Shown here one piece after another: positions 45,163 to 50,601 of a DNA stretch of 50,601 nt. Positions within the stretch are counted from its first letter, which is position 1. Every line of letters begins with the position of its first letter. The notes beneath the pieces are model-generated. The model was not told the DNA's origin. It worked only from the letters and a program-made list of their open reading frames with translations, and made no database searches. The stretch is from Desulfuromonadaceae bacterium. GTDB lineage: Bacteria; Desulfobacterota; Desulfuromonadia; Geobacterales; Pseudopelobacteraceae. The stretch spans positions 1 through 50,601 of the forward strand of contig JAQUIG010000016.1 in NCBI GenBank assembly GCA_028683435.1. The letters are read 5' to 3'. The position numbers and the translations under genes are program-made.

Positions 45163-45179
45163 CGCAAATATAGTTGGCA
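45163..45179. promoter_or_regulatory. Enhancer-like 17-bp site upstream of the 122-residue gene
   Basis: CGCAAATATAGTTGGCA matches the site at 47274 in 13 of 17 positions and is centred 74.5 bp upstream of the -24 GG. It abuts the activator stop codon. TGCCAAC at 45143-45149 lies 20 bp nearer the promoter, as upstream of Cys-rich gene 2. Confidence 0.55.
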
Positions 45180-46406
45180 CTAATCCATCCCAAATCTTTT
45201 CAGCTTCTTACGCAACCCTTCGCGGCTCATCCCCAGCCGCTCTGCTGTCTGGGTCTTGTTGCCTTTGGCCTCCCGCAGTGCCTGTTCAATCAACTGTTTT
45301 TCTGAATCCTTCAGTAGTGACTGAGGAGTAGTGGTGGTCAGTTTTAGAGGTTGTTGCAGTGTTTCAGAGAGGTCGGTGACGTTTATGCTATCACCATAAG
45401 CCAGGGCAACGGCCCGCTCAATCTCGTTTTCCAGTTCCCGTACATTGCCGGGCCAGGGGTGGCGACGCAACTGTTCCACAACCTCCTTGCCAAAACGCAT
45501 TGGCGGCCTGCCGCAATTGCGCCGCCATTTATCCAGAAAGTGACGGGCGATCAGGTCGATGTCATCGCGGCGCTCCCGTAGGGGTGGAATGCGTAACTCA
45601 ACGCCGTTTAAGCGGTAAAACAGGTCTTCGCGGAAAGTTCCCGCGGCGATCTCTTTTTTCAGATCACGGTTGGTGGCGGTAATAATGCGCAGATCAACAG
45701 GAATGGTGGTGCGGCTCCCGACACGTTCAAGGGAACGCTCTTCCAGCACCCGCAGCAGCTTGGCCTGGAACTGAAGAGGTATCTCGCCAATCTCGTCAAG
45801 AAAAAGGGTTCCTCCCTGAGCATGCTCAATCTTGCCGACACGGGCATCGACACCGGTGGCCACCCCTTTTTCGATGCCGAACATCTCGCTTTCGAAGAGG
45901 CTGTCAGGAATGGCTGAGCAGTTGACCGCAACGAAAGGCATGGCGCTGCGCGGGCTGTTGTAGTGGATCGCCTTGGCAAACAGCTCCTTGCCGGTGCCGG
46001 TTTCACCGCTGATAATAACCGAAAGACGGGAGTCGGCAATCCGCTCCGCCTTGGCGATTAGTTCCCTGATCGGAGTAGTTGTGCCGAGAATAGAGGAAAA
46101 AGGAAACGAGCGTCGCAGGTTTTTTTTCAGGGTGATATTCTCACGGGCAAGCTGCTCTCGTGCCGTCCGCAACTCGGCCTCTGTCCGTTTCAGATCCTCG
46201 ATGATCTGTTCCAGATGGAACTCACGGGCTTCTATCTTGACCGCCATCATGCCGAACGCCTCGGCAAAGCGGGCAATAAGCGGAGGGTAGGTGCCGCTTT
46301 TGGTCAGCTCGAAGATATCATTGTGCTGGCCGTAGCATCCCTTGGAAAGATCTTCGGCAACCGTGATCAAACGGTTGAATAGTTGATTGAGCTGAATGTC
46401 TTTCAT
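45180..46406 (-). CDS. Sigma-54-dependent transcriptional activator (AAA+ / Fis-type HTH) with divergent GAFTGA loop
   Basis: 408 residues. The N-terminal ~52 residues (MKDIQLNQLF, then FELTKSGTYPPLIARFAEAF) and a coiled coil to ~105 replace a receiver domain. The AAA+ domain has GETGTGKE Walker A (~136), GGTLFLDEIGEI Walker B (~200), RFREDLFYRL-like FREDLFYRLN and arginine fingers. The loop that contacts sigma-54 reads GVATGV rather than GAFTGA. The C-terminus is a Fis HTH (GNKTQTAERLGMSREGLRKK). ATG 46406 follows GGAG; a GTG at 46427 is less likely. It sits between two small secreted-protein genes with sigma-54-type promoters, so it is the likely regulator. Confidence 0.92.
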   Translation of the reverse strand: MKDIQLNQLFNRLITVAEDLSKGCYGQHNDIFELTKSGTYPPLIARFAEAFGMMAVKIEAREFHLEQIIEDLKRTEAELRTAREQLARENITLKKNLRRSFPFSSILGTTTPIRELIAKAERIADSRLSVIISGETGTGKELFAKAIHYNSPRSAMPFVAVNCSAIPDSLFESEMFGIEKGVATGVDARVGKIEHAQGGTLFLDEIGEIPLQFQAKLLRVLEERSLERVGSRTTIPVDLRIITATNRDLKKEIAAGTFREDLFYRLNGVELRIPPLRERRDDIDLIARHFLDKWRRNCGRPPMRFGKEVVEQLRRHPWPGNVRELENEIERAVALAYGDSINVTDLSETLQQPLKLTTTTPQSLLKDSEKQLIEQALREAKGNKTQTAERLGMSREGLRKKLKRFGMD

Positions 46407-46498
46407 GAGAATGATCTCCGGCAGCACTTGAATGGTGTTTATTTCCCGAGAACCCAGTAGTTCGCATCAGGATAAACTTTCCTGGCAATCCGCCCTGT

Positions 46499-46936
46499 TT
46501 ACTTGCACATTCCTATACTGCCAGATTTACATAATCTGCCATCTGTCCACATCGTCTCGCTCAGGTACGCCCCGTTCAGGTACGCCCCGTTCAGGTTCGC
46601 CCCGCTTAGGTTTGCCCAGTTCAGGTTCGCCCCCCTCAGGTCCGCCCAGCTCAGGTCCGCCTCCCTTAGGTTCGCCCCGCTCAGTTTTGCCTCGCTCAGG
46701 TACGCCCAGCTCAGGTCCGCCCCCCTCAGGTTCGCCCCCCTTAGGTCTGCCCCCCTTAGGTCTGCCGCCCTCAGGTTCGCCCCGTGCAGGTTCGCGCCTA
46801 GAAGGTCACAGTTTACACACGCATTTTTTTTTAACAATCGCTCGACATGTTCCTGATTAGCCGCCGCTGCCCTTCCGGGCAGCAGGGTTGTTCCGGTAAT
46901 GGTGATCAGTGCTGCTGCAATTAGTAGTTGTTTCAT
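46499..46936 (-). CDS. Secreted pentapeptide-repeat protein
   Basis: 145 residues. A signal peptide ([20 protein letters not shown], cut near AAA-AN) is followed by a short linker with a Cys pair ([11 protein letters not shown]) and about 16 consecutive A(D/N)LxX pentapeptides to residue ~130, which should fold as a right-handed quadrilateral beta helix. It ends with a Cys-containing tail ([11 protein letters not shown]). AAGGAG precedes the ATG at 46936. Most pentapeptide proteins lack an export signal; this one should be periplasmic or secreted. Upstream are a sigma-54 promoter and enhancer-like site; the activator gene follows after 92 bp. Confidence 0.85.
   Translation of the reverse strand: MKQLLIAAALITITGTTLLPGRAAAANQEHVERLLKKNACVNCDLLGANLHGANLRAADLRGADLRGANLRGADLSWAYLSEAKLSGANLREADLSWADLRGANLNWANLSGANLNGAYLNGAYLSETMWTDGRLCKSGSIGMCK
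46556..46795. repeat. 15-bp coding tandem repeats of the pentapeptide gene
   Basis: Repeating units near CAGGTTCGCCCCGCT on the plus strand, one per pentapeptide, about 16 units with few changes. The low divergence suggests recent expansion or homogenisation. Confidence 0.8.
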
Positions 46937-47067
46937 GGCAAACTCCTTTTTCAGGTGGTTGATTATGGTGATGTTCAAGAGCAATAAATGTGTCCGGCTG
47001 TACACTGCTGTACTTTTGAGAAAATTGCGGAGACGGTTTATGCCCATTAGCAGGCCTCTATAAAAAA

Positions 47068-47100
47068 GCGTCAGCCGCAATCTGACTGAGTGCTGCTGAC
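47068..47100 (-). terminator. Possible attenuator hairpin in the pentapeptide gene leader
   Basis: On the minus strand GTCAGC (complement of 47095-47100) pairs with GCTGAC (complement of 47070-47075) and is followed by GC then TTTTTT. The loop is long (19 bases). It lies between the sigma-54 promoter and the gene start. Confidence 0.35.
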
Positions 47101-47193
47101 ATCATCAAACGACCAAGCATCATCCCGGTTACCACAATACTTTTTTGTTTTATTTTCTTTCCCCGTCAATTCTTTCTGTATTTATTTACTGTA

Positions 47194-47211
47194 AAGCACC
47201 ATGCGTGCCAA
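47194..47211 (-). promoter_or_regulatory. Sigma-54 (-24/-12) promoter of the pentapeptide gene
   Basis: Minus-strand TTGGCACGCATGGTGCTT has GG-N10-GC and a perfect TTGGCACG -24 block. The inferred start point is ~47184, leaving a ~250-base leader. Confidence 0.72.
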
Positions 47212-47273
47212 CAGTAACTATCTTAAATATCAGCATATTAGATGTTTTGATGCTAATAACTTTTGACCGATGG

Positions 47274-47290
47274 CGCCAATAATGTTGGCG
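47274..47290. promoter_or_regulatory. Enhancer-like 17-bp inverted repeat upstream of the pentapeptide gene
   Basis: CGCCAATAATGTTGGCG, a perfect 6-bp inverted repeat with a 5-bp spacer, centred 73.5 bp upstream of the -24 GG. It is the best palindrome of the three related sites and the likely binding site of the sigma-54 activator. Confidence 0.62.
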
Positions 47291-47305
47291 GCTAAGATAA
47301 GCAGA

Positions 47306-47632
47306 TCAATCCGATTTCAGTGCCACAATCGGATCCAGGAGCGAGGCTTGCCGGGCGGGGTAATAGCCGAAGAAGATACCGACGGCGTTGGAAACCCCGA
47401 CCCCCAGGAGGATGGCGCCTGATGACAGAGCAAACTGCCATTTGGCAAAATGGGAGATGATCACGGACGCGCCGACGCCAAAGAGGATGCCCAAAACCCC
47501 GCCGATGAGCGATAAAATGATGGATTCAATCAGGAACTGCCCCCTGATGTCACCCCGCTTTGCGCCGAGAGCACGGCGGATGCCGATTTCGCGGCGACGC
47601 TCCGAGACTGACACCAGCATGACATTCATCAC
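47306..47632 (-). pseudogene. 3' fragment of a MacB-type permease gene
   Basis: Encodes the last ~107 residues of an FtsX/MacB permease (MNVMLVSVSERRREIGIRRA to DPIVALKSD) and differs from the intact copy (48422-49639) at only two residues (QFA for HFV context). All upstream parts are missing. Its 5' end is joined to a fragment of a sigma-54 activator gene. The ATG at 47632 overlaps the stop of that fragment. Confidence 0.88.
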
Positions 47633-47799
47633 TCCAACACCGTGCCGAACGCCTCGGCAAAGCGGGCGATCAGGGGAGGGTAGGTGCCGCTTTTGGTCAG
47701 TTCAAAGATATCATTGTGCTGGCCGTAGCATCCCTTGGAAAGATCCTCGGCGACCGTGATCAAACGGTCGAATAGTTGATTGAGCTGAATGTCTTGCAT
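47629..47799 (-). pseudogene. 5' fragment of a sigma-54 activator gene
   Basis: Starting at ATG 47799, the first 52 codons match the intact activator at 50 of 52 residues (Q for K at 2, D for N at 11), ending ARFAEAFG. The frame then passes into permease sequence out of phase and stops at 47629. The joint is near 47640 with only a few bases of microhomology. It is best explained by a deletion inside a former activator-exporter gene array. Confidence 0.88.
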
Positions 47800-47818
47800 G
47801 AGAATGATCTCCGGGTTG

Positions 47819-47844
47819 CGTTCCCACTCCGATGCGTGGGAACG
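47819..47844. repeat. REP-like palindrome
   Basis: CGTTCCCAC (47819-47827) and GTGGGAACG (47836-47844) form a 9-bp stem with an eight-base loop. It resembles the dispersed CGTTCCCACGC-type repeats seen in many proteobacteria. It lies just upstream of the activator fragment, near the rearrangement. Confidence 0.55.
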
Positions 47845-47881
47845 TAGACGAGGGAAGCGATAAAAAGAATCAAAGAACCTA

Positions 47882-48328
47882 CTATCTGCCGCGCACGGGC
47901 CACACATAGTAGTTGAACGTCTTATAGTTGATGCTCACGCCGTCACCGCCCATGAGCCCGTACCAGGCGCTGTCTGTGCCGTTGGCGTAGGTAGTAGAGG
48001 ACCAATAGTAAGCCTGGACGTTGGTGAATCCTTGCTGATTCCTCTGCCGGGCTATCAGTTCATATCTGGTGGGAAGACGCCATTGACCGGCAGTGGAACC
48101 ATCCGACAGTCCGCAGGAGCCGGATTTCAGGCTTGCTGCGGCGCTCAAGGCCTCATTCCATTTTTTTTTGCCAAAACAGTTGGCGTTTTGCAGCCAGACC
48201 AGACCGGTGCTGGTGTCGGTGAGTGTACCGTTAGGTGGTATGTTAGCTTTATTTTCACACCACGCTGCACCAGCTATCATCATAAAACAAACCACCACCA
48301 TTCCGATTACCATTGTACTTTTCTTCAT
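47882..48328 (-). CDS. Secreted DUF1566 (Lcl C-terminal domain-like) protein
   Basis: 148 residues. A signal peptide (MKKSTMVIGMVVVCFMMIAG, cut near AWC-EN) precedes one DUF1566 domain: TDTSTGLVWLQNANC, WRLPTRYELIA, YYWSSTTYA and the C-terminal YYVWPVRG. DUF1566 is a lectin-like fold common in secreted Geobacter proteins. AAGGAG precedes the ATG. It begins 93 bp after the MacB-type permease gene on the same strand and may be co-transcribed with the exporter. Confidence 0.85.
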   Translation of the reverse strand: MKKSTMVIGMVVVCFMMIAGAAWCENKANIPPNGTLTDTSTGLVWLQNANCFGKKKWNEALSAAASLKSGSCGLSDGSTAGQWRLPTRYELIARQRNQQGFTNVQAYYWSSTTYANGTDSAWYGLMGGDGVSINYKTFNYYVWPVRGR

Positions 48329-48421
48329 TTCATTTTTCTCCTTGGCTCTTCTAACCGAAACTTTTGGAATTCCGGGAAATACGGTGAAACATTTTACTGC
48401 TTCGATGTTTTTAGAAGCAAA

Positions 48422-49639
48422 TCAATCCGACTTCAACGCAACAATCGGATCCAGCAGTGAGGCTTGACGGGCGGGATAATAACCGAAGAAGATACCTACG
48501 GCATTTGAAACACCGACACCCAGGAGGATAGCGCCCGATGACAGGACAAAGTGCCATTTGGCAAAATGGGAGATGATCACGGACGCGCCGACGCCAAAGA
48601 GGATGCCCAAAACTCCGCCGATGAGCGATAAAATGATGGATTCAATCAGAAATTGTCCCCTGATGTCACCCCGTTTGGCACCCAAGGCGCGTCGAATGCC
48701 GATTTCGCGGCGACGCTCAGAGACTGACACCAGCATGACATTCATAACGCCAACACCGCCGACGATGAGGGAAATGCTGCCGATGGCCCCCAGCAGCAGC
48801 GTGAACATCTGCATCTGTTTTTCCATCTGGGCGATGATCTCTTCCGGACTGGTCACCCTGACTGACGATTTTTTTGTTTTTGACTTGAAATAGGCAAGCA
48901 CCTGATCACGGGCGACCGTGTTGGTTACTCCGGTGCTGACGCGGGCGATGATTTCGGAGATTTCGGCTTCACGGGAGCTGCGTAGTGCGGAGGTAATGTG
49001 GACATAAATCGTTTCGTTGGGCTGAAAGCGGCGCATCCCTCCTTCGAGAACTTCTGCTGTTACCCCCACAACCGTGTAGAGGCTCTGCCCGACACGGAGC
49101 TTTTTGCCGATGACGTCACCGCTCCCCAACGTGCGCATCTCGGTAGCTACCATGCTGCCGATGGTACAGAATTGGTTATGGGCATCAAGGTCGGAGATGA
49201 AACGCCCTTGACTGATCTTCAGTTTATTGATCCCCAGAAATGATTCTGTAACCCCGATCATGCCGGCATTCTGCAGCTTTTTGCCGCCATAGCTCGCCTC
49301 GCCGTTACCGCGTACCGATGGTGCCACTGCGCTGATGCCGGGACATTCGGTCGGAATGGCGAGAACGTCAGCCAGCTTGATCTTGCTTTTAGGCGCAGAT
49401 CTTGTGATGCGTCCCCCTGTGGATGGCTCACCGCCGCCAAATTGGCTTTCAATCGTAAGTACGTCCGTTCCCATCTCTTTAAACTGGCGCAAAGATTCTT
49501 CCTGGACGATCTTGCCGATCGAGACCATGGCGATAACCGAGCCGATGCCGATGACGATACCGATCAACGCCAGGACGGTACGCTGCTTGGATGACAAGAG
49601 GCTGCGCACCGCTTCTTTTATGTTAGCTCCGATGATCAT
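48422..49639 (-). CDS. MacB-type ABC exporter permease (FtsX fold)
   Basis: 405 residues. An N-terminal membrane helix (~25-45), a large periplasmic domain (~50-270) and three C-terminal helices with MNVMLVSVSERRREIGIRRA and GYYPARQASLLDPIVALK fit the mechanotransmission permeases of the MacB/YknZ/LolCE superfamily. ATPase and permease are separate proteins, unlike fused E. coli MacB. ATG 49639 overlaps the ATPase stop (ATGA). With a MacA-like adaptor upstream it forms a tripartite efflux or secretion unit. Its 3' quarter is duplicated at 47306. Confidence 0.93.
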   Translation of the reverse strand: MIIGANIKEAVRSLLSSKQRTVLALIGIVIGIGSVIAMVSIGKIVQEESLRQFKEMGTDVLTIESQFGGGEPSTGGRITRSAPKSKIKLADVLAIPTECPGISAVAPSVRGNGEASYGGKKLQNAGMIGVTESFLGINKLKISQGRFISDLDAHNQFCTIGSMVATEMRTLGSGDVIGKKLRVGQSLYTVVGVTAEVLEGGMRRFQPNETIYVHITSALRSSREAEISEIIARVSTGVTNTVARDQVLAYFKSKTKKSSVRVTSPEEIIAQMEKQMQMFTLLLGAIGSISLIVGGVGVMNVMLVSVSERRREIGIRRALGAKRGDIRGQFLIESIILSLIGGVLGILFGVGASVIISHFAKWHFVLSSGAILLGVGVSNAVGIFFGYYPARQASLLDPIVALKSD

Positions 49640-50301
49640 GGCACGATCACTCCGTTGCGCATGACCGCCACCCGCTGGCATTGGCGGGCGATTCCCGGAT
49701 CATGGGTAATAATGACCACGGTTATCCCTTCTTCGGCGTTGAGTTCCTTGAACAGCTCCATGATCTCTCCACCGACGTTGGTATCCAGGGCGCCGGTCGG
49801 TTCATCCGCCAGAATGAGGGCGGGGTTGCAGACCAGCGCACGGGCGATCGCTACCCGCTGCTGCTGTCCTCCGGAAAGCTCCGATGGCCGGTGGCCGGCG
49901 CGATCTGCCATGCCGACCCGCCGTAACAGCTCCATGCTGTGCTCGCGGGTGAATTTAGCGGCATCATCCCGGTACATGAGCGGCAGTTCGACGTTTTCAA
50001 GAGCGGAAAGTTTGGAGAGGAGAAAATATTGCTGAAAGACGAAGCCAATGTTACGGTTTCTGATGTCGGACAGGGCATCGTCATTGGTGTAAAGCACCTC
50101 CGCGTCGTTAAGCTCGAAACTTCCGGAAGTCGGTCTGTCCAGCAGGCCGATGATGTTCATGAGGGTTGATTTGCCGCAGCCGGACGGCCCCATGATGGAG
50201 ATCAGTTCGCCCTTGTCCACATTGAGTGACACCCCTTTCAGTACGTCCACTTCGGTGGGGCCGATATGATAGGATTTCTTTATTTCGCTGAGTCTGAGCA
50301 T
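49636..50301 (-). CDS. MacB-type ABC exporter ATPase
   Basis: 221 residues, the usual size of LolD/MacB-like ATPases. Walker A GPSGCGKST (38-46), Q-loop in FVFQQYFLL, signature LSGGQQQRVAIARAL, Walker B LILADEPTGALD and the H-loop THD are all present. It powers the adjacent permease. It starts one base after the MacA-like gene ends. Confidence 0.95.
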   Translation of the reverse strand: MLRLSEIKKSYHIGPTEVDVLKGVSLNVDKGELISIMGPSGCGKSTLMNIIGLLDRPTSGSFELNDAEVLYTNDDALSDIRNRNIGFVFQQYFLLSKLSALENVELPLMYRDDAAKFTREHSMELLRRVGMADRAGHRPSELSGGQQQRVAIARALVCNPALILADEPTGALDTNVGGEIMELFKELNAEEGITVVIITHDPGIARQCQRVAVMRNGVIVP

Positions 50302-50302
50302 G

Positions 50303-50601
50303 TTATTGCTTCCCGTCCCTGCTCATATCGCCGCTGCCGGAGAGGCCGACAACTTCGATGACATCGCCCTCTTTAAGCCCTTTAAGGATCTCCACCGCAT
50401 CCTGTGTCGTGTAGCCGGTCGTTACCTCAACCTTTTGGGCGGCGCTACCGGCTTTCTTTCTGCTCACAAAGCGCTTTCCCTGCTCTTCTGTGACGGAGGA
50501 CAGCGGCACCATCAGCGCATTCGGATTTTCGTAGATCATGATTTCAAGCTTTGCGGTCATGCCGGCCATAATCCGTTTTTTCAGCTCCGGCGGTACTGTT
50601 T
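50303..50601 (-). CDS. MacA-like periplasmic adaptor protein (3' part only)
   Basis: The frame is open to the window edge; the visible ~98 residues are the C-terminal end of an RND/MacA-type membrane fusion protein. Recognisable are PPELKKRIMAGMTAKLEI, ALMVPLSSVTEEQGKRFV, and the beta-rich VEVTTGYTTQDAVEILKGLKEGD, as in the last barrel domains of this family. It ends with a short polar tail. The gene start lies beyond 50601. It is first in the macA-like, ATPase, permease series. Confidence 0.88.
   Translation of the reverse strand, partial: TVPPELKKRIMAGMTAKLEIMIYENPNALMVPLSSVTEEQGKRFVSRKKAGSAAQKVEVTTGYTTQDAVEILKGLKEGDVIEVVGLSGSGDMSRDGKQ

Noticed and set aside
45174-45190. Plus-strand TTGGCAC as a sigma-54 promoter
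   Set aside because: No GC follows at the -12 spacing; the sequence is explained as half of the enhancer-like site.
46556-46795. Possible CRISPR-like array
   Set aside because: The 15-bp repeats are contiguous, have no spacers and encode pentapeptides in frame.
46432-46860. Plus-strand frames with Ser/Gly/Pro or Arg/Phe/Ala repeats
   Set aside because: They are the reverse complement of the pentapeptide repeats and lack start signals.
48169-48185. TGCCAAAACAGTTGGCG, similar to the enhancer-like 17-mers
   Set aside because: It lies within the DUF1566 coding sequence and no GG-N10-GC element occurs ~73 bp downstream on the minus strand; probably coincidental, though worth including in a motif scan.

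Overview
The window reads as a chromosomal segment of a mesophilic Gram-negative bacterium of the Geobacter/Pelobacter/Trichlorobacter type (Desulfuromonadia). Reasons: the linked blocks ilvD-ilvB-ilvN-ilvC-psd-pssA and mreC-mreD-mrdA-rodA beside sugar-nucleotide genes, a clostridial-like PurL with a separate PurQ, sigma-54 regulators beside MacAB-type exporters, and LPS-heptose and outer-membrane functions. This placement is from remembered gene order, not from a search.

Layout. (1) 1-560: broken 5' end of a hotdog thioesterase gene, then an AT-rich gene-free stretch with two perfect DnaA boxes and one near match. (2) 0.56-6 kb: acpH and an NRDE-family gene (minus strand), then DUF456, DCC-family, a 61-residue putative zinc protein, a HelD-like helicase and DUF503 (plus). 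(3) 6.1-19.6 kb: a plus-strand housekeeping block: MBL-fold hydrolase, purB, MscS channel, purL, recQ, purQ, purF, pyrE, a clear terminator, tlyA, HIT protein, NfeD and an SPFH protein. (4) 19.7-21.3 kb: a minus-strand HEPN toxin / MNT antitoxin pair followed 16 bases later by a sirtuin. (5) 21.3-27.2 kb: gmhB, rfbA, mreC, mreD, mrdA, rodA (minus), the cell-shape and envelope block. (6) 27.3-36.5 kb: DAHP synthase, sppA, a phosphodiesterase, pssA, psd and the ilv cluster. (7) 36.6-42.9 kb: DUF1456 protein, a zinc-ribbon protein, and a tight four-gene unit of a SpoIIE-type phosphatase sensor, an orphan ABC-type binding protein and two AEC transporters. (8) 43-50.6 kb: an accessory region with MacAB-type exporter genes, small secreted proteins, a sigma-54 activator and broken copies of both the activator and the exporter permease.

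The most novel part is region 8. Three minus-strand genes or operons for small secreted proteins (a Cys-rich paralogue pair, a 122-residue protein, a pentapeptide-repeat protein) each have a -24/-12-type promoter (two with GG-N10-GC, one with a changed -12). Each also has a related 17-bp inverted repeat centred 72.5-74.5 bp upstream of the -24 GG. In two of the three, the repeat starts within 0-1 bases of the 3' end of a regulator gene or its remnant. This looks like a duplicated module: activator 3' end, enhancer, sigma-54 promoter, small secreted protein. The intact activator (45180-46406) has GVATGV in place of GAFTGA. I propose an uncharacterised sigma-54 regulon of secreted cysteine-rich and pentapeptide proteins next to a MacAB-like exporter; its function is unknown.

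I saw no tRNA, rRNA, CRISPR array or intact insertion sequence.
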